Assembly (NCBI GenBank): GCA_964019335.1
Contig: OZ025668.1
Span: 638,525-702,524 of the forward strand
Length of the DNA stretch: 64,000 nt
From: Diplonema japonicum
Taxonomy: Eukaryota > Euglenozoa > Diplonemea > Diplonemida > Diplonemidae
Direction: 5' to 3'
Below, in pieces: positions 30,214-41,305 of this stretch. The notes beneath the pieces are model-generated. The model saw only the letters and a program-made list of their open reading frames with translations. It did not search any database and had not been told where the DNA came from. Each line of letters begins with the position of its first letter. The stretch's first letter is position 1. Made by a program: the position numbers and the translations under genes.

Positions 30214-31286
30214 TTAGTGGAGGACATCCCTCCAGTTCCCAGGTAGGCTGTGAGTATGAGTGTGTTATTCGTTTTCCCTTTTCCCTCTTGTTGTCCATAC
30301 ATGTCTGTGACCCTGTTGGCGAGCTTGTCGAAGTCGATCTCCGCAGCGGATGGACTGTCCAAAGCATTCCTACTTTCTGATATCAACAGCTCCAACCCGC
30401 TGGGTTCGTTGAGCCTCTCTCTCCTGTAGAAAGAAGCAATCTCGTACAACGTGAGCCCCTTGTTTGCAGCGATCTTCAGGCATATGTTCGCAGCCCTGAA
30501 CAGGTCCACTGCCTCGTTCTCGATGCCTGCCTCGTGCAGCATCTCAACCTCTGCCTCGATGTCGATCGAGTTGATGTACTCCAGAGACGCCTCTGAGAGT
30601 GGCTCCTTCACTTGCTTCCACAGCTGCCACTCAAAGTCGAGATCCTCAATGGACATGGGGAATGTGTAGCCGTGGTCGATGGGGATCAATCTAGTGGAGG
30701 AGGGCTCCTTGCGGATCAGTATGTTCCCTCCGTGTCTGTCGCAGTTCAGGATCCTCAGGTCGAGGATAGCTATTTTGTGCGTGTCCTCGGTGTCGAAAAG
30801 AGCGGGACCGCAGTCCCACGACTGCCCGTCGTTCTGCACGAATCTCTGAACGGAGCACGTCACTGGTGCACTGCTGTCCCTGCTAAAGTACCTTGCCGGT
30901 AGCTCTTGTATCACTGTTTCAGGGACTCCTGCATGCTTTCCCAGCTGGTATGCCAGCTGTTCTCTGAGGTACCCCGTCCCGGGGTTGAACCCATTCTTTG
31001 CGACACTCCCTTCTTCACCGTTGGGGTTCCTTGTCATCCCTGCCTCCTCGTCGGCAGGCTTTACAACTCCCACCTTCTCGTACATGCGCTCGATGAAGTA
31101 GGTTCCGTTGACAGTGTCCTCATCCACACTTGCCAAGGACCCGCCAGCCGCCAGCACAAGGTCCACCTCGGTTTTAAGAGGCATCTTCAGTGTCGCGTCC
31201 AATCCAGGTGATGTACATCTGCTGGTTGCCTCAGAAGTGAGCCCCTCGGACTCACTTACAATGTCGACCTCCCTGGTGAACTTCAT
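30214..31286 (-). CDS. PI4K-like (PI3/4-kinase family) protein, one intron
   Basis: The start is the ATG at 31286 (MKFTREVD); upstream codons are noise. Exons 30301-31286 and 30214-30247 are joined across a 53-nt intron (30248-30300, GTATGG...CACAG), giving 339 residues ending TDILPGNWRDVLH. Unspliced, the tail becomes Phe/Pro/Ser junk. The catalytic core has ILDLRILNCDRHGGNILI (catalytic loop) and LIPIDHGYTFP (metal-binding loop, with DHG for DFG/DHA), as in type-II and plant gamma PI4-kinases. A GYLREQLAYQL stretch precedes it. Many gamma-type members act on proteins rather than lipids, so the substrate is open. A TTTATAG element lies about 30-37 nt upstream of the ATG. Confidence 0.8.
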
Positions 31287-31399
31287 ATTGTGTAGTGTAT
31301 GTTGTAGTGGTGCAGCTATAAAGATAGCCAACCTGGAGTGTGATCTTAGTGTCAAGACGTAAAGCGCAGAATTATATAATACAAGACAGGATACAACGC

Positions 31400-33336
31400 C
31401 TACGACACAGGCGGGGGTGGAGGGGGTGCTGTTTTTGGTGCAGGGGGGGGAGGTGCCTTTGGTGCAGCAGATGGTGCCGGAGGGGGTGCTTTTGGTGCAG
31501 GGGGGGGAGGTGCTTTTGGTGCAGCAGATGGTACCGGAGGGGGTGCTTTTGGTGCAGCAGGAGGAGGTGGTGCAACGGGTGCTGCTGGAGGAGGTGGCGC
31601 TGCCTTTGCCGCAGGTGCCTTAGGTGCTTCTGATGGCTGAGAAGCATCAGTTTGCTTACTTTCCTTGTTGCTTTCCCACATTTCCGCAAGAGTATCCTTC
31701 TGTACCGTTTTGACACTCTTGAGCTGTGATGCATTGTATGGGTTGACTTGCCTGCAAAATAGCATACCTTTATCCCAGCTTTGAGATCGGCAAACAATGC
31801 ACCCATATCTGCCTTCGGCTTCTTTTTTGGAGCAGCTGCCTTCGCTCGGGGCGGCGGCGGCGGTAGTGGTGCCCCTTTCCCAGGGGGTGGCGGAGGGGCA
31901 CCCTTGCTCTGAGGCGGCGGCGGCGGCGGTGCTTCTTTCCCTGCAGGGGGCGGTGGTGGCAAGCCCTTAGCTGGTGGCGGAGGGGGTGTTGTCTTCACAG
32001 GAGTGGGTGGTGCCCTAGCCGGTGTTGGAGGCTGTTGGCTACGAACACTCGCCGACATCGGAGGGTGCGCGGGCGGGGGTGGCACAGCTGTGTTAGACAA
32101 GGTCGCACCCAGCCCTTGGCGTGTAATCTCCAAACCCCACGATGATTTACTCATTTCCAAATCAGGTGTTGTTCTCAAGAAGTCCGTGTGTGTGTGCTTG
32201 TTCCTGTCCTCGCCCCTTGGTGTTGGCAAAGGTGTGTTACCAACCTTGGGAGTGGGCACTGGGTTGGTGAGCGATGTGTGAGGCATCTTCTTTGAAATTG
32301 TTGACTTCGGTGGGAGTGCTGGCGGTTGCGTTCTGTTCCTGTTGCTCTTCTCGGCAGCGGTTCTGAAGTTGCTTGACGCAGCAGGGGCTTTCAAGATAGC
32401 TATGGCACGTGCCACAACAGCGCGATTGACTAGCGATCCGACGGGTTTGAGCTTTTTTGGATGCAGATTTTTGTCGCACCTTTCGTTAAACAAAGCATCC
32501 CACTCCGTTTCGATCTCAGAATCAGTTTGATGTTTGACCGAGCTTCTCTCCATAAAGTAACCTTCAAAAGAAGAAGAAGAATAACCTCCACTAGACCTGC
32601 CTAACCTGACACCTGCTGTACGGCTGCCTATCATGTTAGGCGGCGGTGCGTTGTGTGTGCGAGAGCGTGGTGAATGCACGAGGGTGCGCATGTGCGTGTG
32701 TGTGCTGGTGTAAGGTGTCAGGTTCGTGGGGGGTGCGGGTGTCTGTATTGAAGCACCCGTTGGTGCATCTTTTTCGAAATCCAATGCATTAACCAGGGCT
32801 TTAGAAAAGCTTCTCACAGCACCACCTGTGAAGACTATGGGGGAGCTCACCGTCGTGGAGCACGTCAACGATATGACTAGCTGGCTGTCAAGCACTGCAA
32901 GGTCGCCGATTATGTCATCCTCGATTGATAGGAAGATGTCCCCTTCAGGTCTGGTCACCACTGTGAAGCCACCACTGGGCGACAGGTAGGCAGAGACGTT
33001 CTTCTCGTGAGAGTTCACGGTCAGTATCTGAAGGTCGAAAACTTTGCCGCTGGGTTCCTGCTGCCTGGTTGCCTGCCGCTTCTCCTTCCTAATCTGTCGC
33101 AGGTCTTCCTCAGCCTTTTCCAAATCTCTTCGCATTTTGCTATTTTCTCGCCTTTCCCTCTGCAGATCTAAATAGTGTTTGGGTGACGATCTGGTAGGCG
33201 AAGCGTTCTTCGGCGAACTCTGGACAGGCGGGCTCCTGACCTGTTTGGGAGGTGCTATTTCGGTAAGCTGTGGTATGAAGGCCCACGTCCACTCTCCAGA
33301 GTTGCACATCACCCATTTCCACTCCCCAGCGGCCAT
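31400..33336 (-). CDS. WH2 and polyproline actin regulator, one intron
   Basis: The start is the ATG at 33336 (MAAGEWKWVM). Exons 31768-33336 and 31400-31723 flank a 44-nt intron (31724-31767, GTATGC...CACAG), giving 630 residues. Splicing joins GALFADLKAGIK to LKSVKTVQ and so rebuilds a WH2 actin-binding motif (about 512-535) in which the LKSV core lies across the exon junction. Before it is a long polyproline region (PPPPPP with Lys/Gly spacers) that fits profilin binding; after it a second proline-rich tail. Residues about 55-95 are coiled coil and about 110-200 beta-rich (unknown domain). The family resemblance is to WASP/WIP-type nucleation regulators. No WH1, CRIB or central/acidic module was recognised. 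The proline repeats are near-identical in DNA. Confidence 0.85.
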
Positions 33337-33485
33337 TTTAACCTGAGTTGACTTGAATAAGTTGCTAGCAAGCACAAGGTTTACGTACTGGCCTCAGCAC
33401 GAAAAATCTCGCAAGGTGCCCGTCGCTGTGAATGACAGAAGACCGTGTCTATAAAATGTGTAAGGGGTGGGGGTTTCTTTTAAAT

Positions 33486-33486
<1 letters not shown>

Positions 33487-33531
<45 letters not shown>
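33487..33531. repeat. Poly(T) run beside the small two-intron gene
   Basis: A near-perfect 45-nt T-run (poly(A) on the coding strand) lies 7 nt beyond the stop of the small gene at 33539 and about 150 nt upstream of the 33336 start. Similar runs precede several other minus-strand genes. Confidence 0.8.
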
Positions 33532-33538
33532 GCCATTC

Positions 33539-33798
33539 TTAGTCACAGTCGGGACCGAAGCACCTATGCTTTGTGTAGATCTTGGGAGGGAGGGTGTCTC
33601 TGACCTCATCGGCCTTGACCATCCTGTGGGTGGAGTAAGTGGTTATTTGGTTTGAAACATACAGCTCGAACCCGAAGCTCCCAAGGAAGTCTAGTGTGTT
33701 AGGCAGAAACCCAGCGGTCTGAGTTAATGGTATTTTAGTTGGGCATGACAGACCTTCGCGAACCTGTTGTCCATCGTGTTCCACGTGTCGCCGCCCAT
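33539..33798 (-). CDS. Small 61-residue protein with two introns
   Basis: An ATG at 33798 opens a short exon (MGGDTWNTMDNRFAK). A 35-nt intron (33719-33753, GTCTGT...CTCAG) and a 39-nt intron (33624-33662, GTATGT...CACAG) join it to TAGFLPNTLDFLGSFGFEL and then MVKADEVRDTLPPK, ending HRCFGPDCD. Total coding length is 186 nt, divisible by three. The second intron is in frame and could be retained, adding 13 residues. The protein is unlike its surroundings in complexity, which argues for a real gene. It has a hydrophobic/aromatic core and a Cys pair at the very C-terminus (CFGPDCD). I do not recognise the family; a small mitochondrial or membrane-complex subunit would be a guess. Confidence 0.6.
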
Positions 33799-34147
33799 GT
33801 TTATGTACTGAGGTTGTGTGTGTAACCTGTCATGTCGTGTTAATCGTGGCAGATAAACAGCTTATGTAACGTGTATATATTCCACAATAAGAGTTCAAGG
33901 CGCAGAAAATGTGAAGGTGGCCTTTTATAGGAGCTTTGCTGTCAGCTGCCTTCGGGAAGAACAGACAAAAGAAACAGGAGAGGCAGAAAAAAGTAATCGA
34001 AAAGAGAAAAAATAGAAAACACAACACTCGAAGGAAGACAGGTGGTTTTCAGTAAGGTGACACCAGTCTTCAGGAAGATGCCGCAATGACAACAACGTGT
34101 TCGAATAACAAAAGAGAAACCGAATAACAAGAGAGCACAGTGACTGC
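33799..34147. other. Intergenic spacer, nothing recognised
   Basis: About 350 nt of AT-leaning sequence lie between the small gene and the carboxypeptidase stop. No gene, RNA or repeat was seen. Confidence 0.6.
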
Positions 34148-35433
34148 TCACATGACGTAAAGGACTTCCTGGAGCCACACGAGCATGGCCTGGTAGATCT
34201 CCTCACCAGAAGGGACAATCTGGTCGGGGGGGAGGACAAAGCTGGAGCCTGTGCGCATTAAATATTGTTTACAGGTTACATACCACGGAGTTCGAACGTG
34301 AAGCCACTGTACTCAGTGGTTTGCTCAGCAATCCAGTCCACAGCAAGGCCCGAGCAGCAGTACAGGTTGTACGCCTTGATGTTTTGGTATACCTGACCAG
34401 ATTGCTGCCTGATAGCCTCGACCATCTTGGCACCACGGGCACCTTCGATCATGTCGTTGTTCGAGGGTTGCGCTGTCCAGCCGTACGGACGGAGGAGCAG
34501 GTTGCCGTAGGAGTGGAAGTCGTGCCCACCAAGAATGTGCTTGTTCTCAGACTTCAACTTCTCGAAGAAGTCCCTGACAACTGCCGCCTCAGTGCCGGAG
34601 AAGGCGGCTGTGCCACGGTAGGTGTCCGAGGACGGAGCGGTCGATGCACCACACCCACCCCATGCAGAGTCCCAGTTCCTGTTCAAATCAGTACCAATGT
34701 ATGAAGAACCGGCATTAGGCTGCCTGTTCTTCCTCCACATCCTGTTCGTCTCCCAAGAGTACTCGTACCCATCCCTGTTCAGGACAGGGGTCATGTACAC
34801 CTGCGTATCGTGAAGGATTTTGGACACTACGGGGTTGCTGACCCTCTCTTGGAGGAGCTTCTGGGTGTAGTACATGCAGGTCATGGGGGCAATCCATTCC
34901 CTTGCATGGATACCACACTGGATCCACACAACGTGCTGGCTATCTTTGTTCCCGAAGTGAATGGCGTTGATGGGCTTTTGGAGGTTCGTCTGACCGATAG
35001 AGATCAGCGACACGTTAGCGTAAGTCTGGGAAATAGATTCAAGCTGCTTGTAGATCTCGTCGTAGTTGCGGAAGTCCTCGTAGAAGGTGGCAGGGTCGGC
35101 CACATCGAATACGGCCTTTGAGATCCTCTCCCTCTCCCTCTTGATGTCCTCCTCGAAGTCTGAGTGAAGAATCGTGTGGTTGAACTTCTTCAGAACAGCC
35201 CTCAGCTCATCCCCACCTCTGACGTCAACGTTGCCCTTCCACCCCGCTGGAACATACTCTGCCTCCATTGCATCGGGGTCCCACATGTCAACCTTGCCGT
35301 CGTCCTTCTTGCAATCCTTGCACGGGACTTGTGCGATCTCCTTCAAAACAGCAGCGCCAACATCCTCCAAGTGGGCGACAAAGGTAGAACTACCCACAGT
35401 GGCGAGAGCTAAGAGCAAGCCTGTTCTCAACAT
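34148..35433 (-). CDS. Secreted M14A metallocarboxypeptidase, one intron
   Basis: Exons 34284-35433 and 34148-34248 are joined by a 35-nt intron (34249-34283, GTATGT...CACAG), giving 416 residues. The unspliced frame stops two codons after FELR; splicing restores the family's GSSFVLPPDQIVPSGEE C-terminus. Residues 1-17 are a signal peptide and about 20-110 a propeptide. Zinc ligands are His176 and Glu179 (GIHAREW) and His307 (FHSYG). Arg252 (NRNW) binds the substrate carboxylate and Glu381 (FTFELR) is catalytic. The specificity position before the DW pair is Val (SGLAVDW), predicting a hydrophobic C-terminal residue (A-type). The enzyme trims peptides outside the cell or in digestive vacuoles, fitting a phagotroph. 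No inhibitor or chaperone gene is adjacent. Confidence 0.95.
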
Positions 35434-35714
35434 TTTAATGAGGCAAATAAGGTGACTATAGGAATTGAACAGAACGGTAGAGCAAAGGAAGAAAACTAAA
35501 AAAAAAGAAGAAGGGTTAAGGTTACTATTTATGTCTTATTTCAAAGAAGGGGTAAGTATTATATCTTCACGTGGGATGTGAAGGTAAAAGGTAGGAACAC
35601 TTTAAGCATATTTGTACCCAAAACCTCTATTTATAGGCTGCCGGTTGCCTTGTACTTATACCTGTGACTTGTTCAGGTATATAATCTATTGAGAAGGTGT
35701 ATCCCTACACCTCC

Positions 35715-37528
35715 CTAGGGGAGTAAAAAGTCTGTGAGTGGCATGTTCACAAGGGCCGTGATAATAGGAACTGAAGACGAAGAAGAGCAGACGTAGACTC
35801 GGATCACGTCGGAGCCCGCTGACTCGTCAGTGCACCGCACAGCTACTTCATAATGGTAGACAAGAGAAGGTACCAGAACGGGGATCACCTGTGTTCATAC
35901 ATTTGAAACAGAAAGCATACCATGGATGGCTTCCACATATGATAGATAGCCTTGTTGTAAGTAAACACAATCGGGATGGCCGTCAAGGACTTCAAGCCGG
36001 TGTTCTGGATATTGAGCTTAATTTTGAACAGTGGCCCCAACCCTTGCACGTGGGCTGTGAGTCTCAGGCTGCTCCCTCCTGTGTAAGACAGAGGACCCTG
36101 GCCGTCAGTCAGAATCTTCACGTAAGCACGGGCAGTCTGCAACCTCAGTTTGCAAAGATCTCTTTGGAACACTCGGTGCATCTCGATACCGAAGTCCTTC
36201 TCGCGCTGTGTCTGCTCAACGTACAAACGCGTTTTCTTCGGCACCTTAAGTGGGATGTCCTGCTCAGGAGGCGGACCTGCTTGCTGTCCTTTAGTTACCT
36301 CTAAGGAAGCCAAACGGGGAAGCATCTTGATGATGATCGCTCCTGACTTCGTAGTGATAATCAGCGTGGTGTCCTCTCTACCGTAGCGGCCGAACTTCAT
36401 ACCTGTTACCACGTCACGCACCTGAATGCTGTTGATCATAGTCCTGCCGTTGTACACACGTACCTCGCCGTTTGCAAGGGCGACGATGCACGCCTTGGTG
36501 CCCCTCATCGTCTCGAGTTGCACAGCAGTCATGTTCGTGATAGCAGCAGGCAGGTACACAGAGTACTGCTTCTTGCCTTTCACATGGTAGGCGTGTATCA
36601 CGTTCGCCATAGTTCCCACGATGATACTCTTGTCTACTCGCACCATGCCGCAGGGTTGTGACTCCAGCTCAATGGACACCCCTAGAGGCTCGCCGTTCTT
36701 GATGGTGTAGATGTTAGCATTTCTACAAGAGATCACAATGCGGTAATCAACATCGTAAAGGCCACTGGCACACATAAACACAGGTGTTGCTGCAAGCTGT
36801 ATTTTTCGCAGAATTTGGAACTGCGAGTCGAGAATGAGCACTCTTGCATTTTCCGTGCCTACAACAAGATACCCCACACCAGTAGCCTCCTCCTTGTCCT
36901 TCTTGAGGACCGTCATGCACGTAATGACTGTTTGCTGGATCAAAGGAGCATTTTTGCACTCACTGACAAACCTTTCCCTTTCTTCCGCCACCTCTAAACT
37001 CAAGAACTCCATGCTCCGTGAACTCAGCGGCACACCATTCTCCTTCGCATGCTCCAGCACCTCAGTTGCTGCCGTTGTTGTGACCTTGCCCTGTCTTATG
37101 TTAGACCACACGTCAGCTTCAATCGGGTTGATTTCGATACACGGCAAAAAGAACTTGTAGAAAGCCTTCAGATTTTTGTAAATATAAATGCTCGGTCCCG
37201 AAGCGACGGCTACTGCTGGTCTGTGTACAGGATCGCTGTAGTCGGTATAAAATGAACACAGAGCACACGGCGTATCAAGAAGTGGGTTCTCAAGCACCAG
37301 GTCAGTGCCGCTGTACACCTTGAGCTTCCTCTGTGCATCTGCGATTAACAGCTTCCAATCGCCATTTCCGTTCAAATCAGCTAGTTCGATACACGCGCTG
37401 AATGCTCTCACGCCGGCCAGGGGGTTCAGCCACGCATCCAACCACAGAGGCTCCGGTTCAGGTTGTGTAGAGGACTTAGCCACTGGCTTGACAACATCCT
37501 CTTCCACCGGCAGTGCGTTGTCTTGCAT
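35715..37528 (-). CDS. BBS1: BBSome subunit BBS1, one intron
   Basis: Exons 35921-37528 and 35715-35888 flank a 32-nt intron (35889-35920, GTATGC...CACAG), giving 593 residues, equal to human BBS1. The N-terminal beta-propeller (about 30-430) shows the family's LWLDAWLNPLAGVRAFSACI and SGPSIYIYKNLKAFYKF. A helical insert and the C-terminal GAE-like domain follow, with spliced end VIPVLVPSLVYHYEV through ALVNMP. BBS1 belongs to the BBSome, which carries membrane proteins in and out of cilia and binds ARL6. Its presence says the organism builds a cilium or flagellum. TMEM107 is two genes away, so two ciliary genes lie in this stretch. Confidence 0.95.
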
Positions 37529-37622
37529 TTGACCCTGTAGCGGTATGGTACCATGAATGAAATAAACACTTTTGATTTAACTAACCATAATAAGCTAACA
37601 CAGAGGTCTGGAAAGACCCTGG

Positions 37623-40600
37623 CTACATCCACACACTCATACGCTGTTCAACACGCTCTCTACAGAGGGGGCAGAATTGCACTTTCATAGCACATTCGCT
37701 GCAAACGCATAAATGGCGGCATGGGATGAGTACCGTGGATTTTGGATTTGTCAAGCAAACGCAGCACTCCAGAGCAGCCGAGGGGTCGATGACTATAGCA
37801 ATGCAGGGGTCGGGATTATCCAAACCACCTTCAACTTCACCGGGAAGACCGCGTTGCATATGCAGCGTGCCGTCGTTCGCATGAACAGCAGCATCAGCCG
37901 TCTCGTCATCTTCTTCGGGAGACGGAAGGGGGAAAGGCACTACTGGTGGCGGGATGTCCCAACTGTTTCCTCGTTCCCGCTGTACACCTTGAGCACCTTC
38001 TCTAGCAGGCTCTGACACGTCTGTCTCTTCTTCCATCCACCGCTTCCTGCGCATTTTGTACACAAGCAACACGCTAAGCCCCAGGACAATGGGTACAGCT
38101 CCAAGAACTGCTAAGAAATACAACGAAGATATCCCCCGAGAAGTGTCCGTAATGACCTCATCGTCTTGCAGCACCAACATCTCACCAGGGAAACTCTCCC
38201 AGTTAACTTTTGATAAGTGGGATTTTGCACTCTTCCTTGTTGCTGCTACTATTTGGAGAGACAGCGTCTGCTGAACCGTTTTGCACCCAGCCACAAAAAT
38301 CTGTGAATGGATGAAAATGTCCAACAGAAGCTTAAGCGAGACCGAACTCGATGAAGCAGCCCATTCGCGGCCATTGCTTGTTTGGAATAAATGGAAACAC
38401 AAGTTTTCATTAACAGAACCCCAATCCATCGTCAAGTTCCCAGTGTAGTCCAACGCAGCTGGCAGGGGGGTTGTTCTGCAGTATCCGTATGAACCTCCGA
38501 ATGTCACTTTTATTGTGCGGTGTCCATGAGGCACTGAAAAGTCAGACCTAGTTGACACCCAAGGGTACTGTTTTCCTATGATCAGTTCCTTGCTCATGTG
38601 TACCGTAGTTTTGTAGTGCGAAACGTGATACATGCTCACAAGCACAGGGCAGTCCTCGATGCATAGTGGCAATTCTATCTCGCAAGCTGGAGCGTATATG
38701 TAGGTAGAGATAGGAGCGACGGTCGATGGGCTAGTGTCACACACAGAAATAACACTAAACCCTTTTAGATCTGCAACCCTGACCCGAACGCTGGGCGAGA
38801 TCGAAGGTACATATCCTACTATTTGCCTGGTATGTGAGACTATCGACACCTTGGTGCTGTTGGCAATAGCAAACGCATCGTGTACAGCTGTAAATCCCTT
38901 TTCTTTCGAGTGCATCGTGTATTGTGTAGTCCAGTTCCCAACTGTGATCTCGAAACTACCGGGTGTTTGCGCCATGAGCTCAAGGTAAAGGTAACCTTCC
39001 CTTGCGGCATGTACTTCCAGGTACAAAAAGCAATATAGCAAAGAGCAATTCATGCTTGCTGTTTTCCAAGACCTGCTTGTCTTCGGTACTCCATTGATTT
39101 CGCACTGGTCCTCAGGCGTGAGTTCCGTGCCTGCAACAGTGAGAGTAGATACGCGCATCAGCAGGTTAGCATACATGCCATCAACCTGCAGCGCAACGTT
39201 TATCGTGTCAAGGAAAGCTACTGTTACATTGTCGATCCCAACCATCTCCCAGTCGAAAGTGGGTGCTTCAAATGCAGCATGCCAGTGCAGTCTTGGTACC
39301 ACGCCATTGAGCATCACCTTTTCGACTGTGACGGGGCTTTCGATGAAAAGCTCGACGAAAATAGTGTGAGTGCCCTCACTCTTCAGAACATTTACACTGC
39401 AAGTTTCTCGGTTGCACTGACAACCTGTTGCTTGAACGGCCCCTAAAGGCGCAGGTCGTGCCGACGGCATTGGCGTAGGTGGTGGCACTTCACACCAACT
39501 GCTGCATGCCACAGGACAGAGGAGCAGTCCATAAGCTAATGGAAGGAACGCGTCGGAAGTGAAACTAAGATCTACATCGCAAATAGACGGCGCGCACAGT
39601 TTTCCTGTTCCTTTCAACAGCAACTCTGGGTCATCACTACAGTCGCCAGTCTTACAAGGCGTGCTGCAACCGATGCATTGACTTAAAGGCGCATGCTTGC
39701 ATGTGCACATGTAGTCACCGGTACAGTAATACTGCTGATCAACGCAAAAGCTCTCGGTGCATGGACTGTTACTGCACTCGTCAAAGGGCTTAAGGCTAAA
39801 CGGTGCACCATCAGGACAGCGGCGCGTGTCTTTGTAAGTTCTGCATATGCAAACATCCGCATCACAAAAGCCTCCCTTGAAGTTGCAGTATCGTGCTACC
39901 GGGAAGCCGAATCCAACTTCAGCATCCTCGCACTCTGCTTGCGTCAATCGGAAACACTGCTCGCCTCGTATTTTTTTTGCATAAGGCCGCAACAGTTGGA
40001 TGTCTGCAAAAGGCCAAGAAAGATTGACTGTGCCGATGTTCAACCTGGCCATCGCATGCCCACCGTCTGTGGAGATGACAGTTCCCCATGTGCCGAAATA
40101 TTTTGCGTCCGAGCTGCTGGACGTAAGATAAGCTAGCCTGACGGTATCACCTATGCTCATCTCTAGAGGTGTCTCCGGAGAGCTGTAAAGGGGGTGCGCT
40201 GTTCTGCACAATTTTTGATTGCCGTGGTAACACTCATTGTTTCGAAATACAAATCCATGCAAGGGCAACCCAAGAGAGTTGCCATCGACACATTCAGAAG
40301 ACGAAACCCAGTCTCCCATGCACTGACTGCTCAGCTCTATCCTACTGTCACTTACGCTAACGCTGAAAGTTCCCTTGCCGCGGACCTCGATGTCAAATAG
40401 ATCGTCTTCAGCTGCGTGATAACCTGTATACAGCACGAAGTGGCGTATTGTGCTCACCTGTCTCTGAGCAACCAACTGGCCGTTAATCCACAAGGAATAC
40501 GCTTGGATGCCATTAGGAATCGAAACCTTGACGTAACAGAATAAGGCACAGCTGCTACTCGGCTTGACAGTTAGCAAAGTACCAGTCGGTGATGACCATT

Positions 40601-41228
40601 CCCCTCCTGGTGGCTGAAGTAAAGGTACTGGGAGTATGCTGGAGACTGTTCGTGCAGGACAGGCACCGGATACATCAAAGCTTAATCTTATCTTGGTCTC
40701 AACAGACGGAAGACGGCCTTCATAGATGCGCAGCCAGGATGAGGGGTGCGGTGGGTTGGCAAAGACGGGGAAATCTTCGCTGTTGACGCGAGAGCTGCTG
40801 TCATTGACTTCTATAGCTACGTAAGTTCCCATTGGATCTATGGAAATGAAACACTCTGGTGAAGAGCACCTTGTGACTTTCCAGTAGTTGTCGCAGGTGG
40901 AAGCAGAAACATGGCCACCTATACTTGCAAGAGCCCGCGTCATTACAAAGGTGCACGTACCCCTGCTGGGATTCCACTCACAGCACGCTGCACCTTTTTT
41001 GATGCAAGAAGTTCCACAGTCTTGTGGGGTTGTTGCATAGACAAGGGACCTGTTGCCAACACACATTCTCCCTTCTATGAAAACGCCGCAATGTTTCTCG
41101 TGTGACACGAGCTCTGGTGCACCAAGTGTTAGAGTCAGTGTAGCTTCCTCAGGAACCGTTGCAGTGATGTTTCCGTCACTGACATGACATGAAACGAGAA
41201 TGAAAAGCTGCCAAGGTGCGCGCATCAC
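37623..41228 (-). CDS. Large transmembrane RING-finger protein
   Basis: This 1201-residue single exon starts at 41228. A signal peptide (1-19) precedes an ectodomain of about 1000 residues. That contains a PAN/apple-like Cys block near 45-100 (CGTSCIKKGAACC) and an EGF/laminin-like Cys-rich stretch near 430-560 with many CxxC-type pairs. One membrane helix (about 1052-1074, FLAVLGAVPIVLGLSVLLVY) is followed by a basic stop and a Pro/Glu linker. The C-terminus (about 1155-1195) is a RING of the C3HC4 type: CVCLTNP, then IPCRHLCVCSECA, then CPLCRERV, as in MUL1/NEURL-type RINGs. It is probably a membrane E3 ubiquitin ligase with a receptor-like outside. Ligand and substrate are unknown. Confidence 0.83.
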   Translation of the reverse strand: MMRAPWQLFILVSCHVSDGNITATVPEEATLTLTLGAPELVSHEKHCGVFIEGRMCVGNRSLVYATTPQDCGTSCIKKGAACCEWNPSRGTCTFVMTRALASIGGHVSASTCDNYWKVTRCSSPECFISIDPMGTYVAIEVNDSSSRVNSEDFPVFANPPHPSSWLRIYEGRLPSVETKIRLSFDVSGACPARTVSSILPVPLLQPPGGEWSSPTGTLLTVKPSSSCALFCYVKVSIPNGIQAYSLWINGQLVAQRQVSTIRHFVLYTGYHAAEDDLFDIEVRGKGTFSVSVSDSRIELSSQCMGDWVSSSECVDGNSLGLPLHGFVFRNNECYHGNQKLCRTAHPLYSSPETPLEMSIGDTVRLAYLTSSSSDAKYFGTWGTVISTDGGHAMARLNIGTVNLSWPFADIQLLRPYAKKIRGEQCFRLTQAECEDAEVGFGFPVARYCNFKGGFCDADVCICRTYKDTRRCPDGAPFSLKPFDECSNSPCTESFCVDQQYYCTGDYMCTCKHAPLSQCIGCSTPCKTGDCSDDPELLLKGTGKLCAPSICDVDLSFTSDAFLPLAYGLLLCPVACSSWCEVPPPTPMPSARPAPLGAVQATGCQCNRETCSVNVLKSEGTHTIFVELFIESPVTVEKVMLNGVVPRLHWHAAFEAPTFDWEMVGIDNVTVAFLDTINVALQVDGMYANLLMRVSTLTVAGTELTPEDQCEINGVPKTSRSWKTASMNCSLLYCFLYLEVHAAREGYLYLELMAQTPGSFEITVGNWTTQYTMHSKEKGFTAVHDAFAIANSTKVSIVSHTRQIVGYVPSISPSVRVRVADLKGFSVISVCDTSPSTVAPISTYIYAPACEIELPLCIEDCPVLVSMYHVSHYKTTVHMSKELIIGKQYPWVSTRSDFSVPHGHRTIKVTFGGSYGYCRTTPLPAALDYTGNLTMDWGSVNENLCFHLFQTSNGREWAASSSSVSLKLLLDIFIHSQIFVAGCKTVQQTLSLQIVAATRKSAKSHLSKVNWESFPGEMLVLQDDEVITDTSRGISSLYFLAVLGAVPIVLGLSVLLVYKMRRKRWMEEETDVSEPAREGAQGVQRERGNSWDIPPPVVPFPLPSPEEDDETADAAVHANDGTLHMQRGLPGEVEGGLDNPDPCIAIVIDPSAALECCVCLTNPKSTVLIPCRHLCVCSECAMKVQFCPLCRERVEQRMSVWM

Positions 41229-41305
41229 GTACCAAAGTGCATGAGCCCACTAACCTGAAATACGTATTGCACAGAGGAAGGGAGGGGAGGGGGAAGTCTA
41301 AACAA

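Noticed and set aside
31724-31767. 17-nt intron in the WH2 gene (ending at the first CAG)
   Set aside because: It restores frame only with a non-AG end; the 44-nt GT-AG choice restores a proper WH2 motif.
5290-33460. TATA-box set upstream of minus-strand genes
   Set aside because: TATAAA-like strings near 5294, 16272, 31317 and 33450 are mostly in the reverse orientation and at varying distances; not enough to call promoters.
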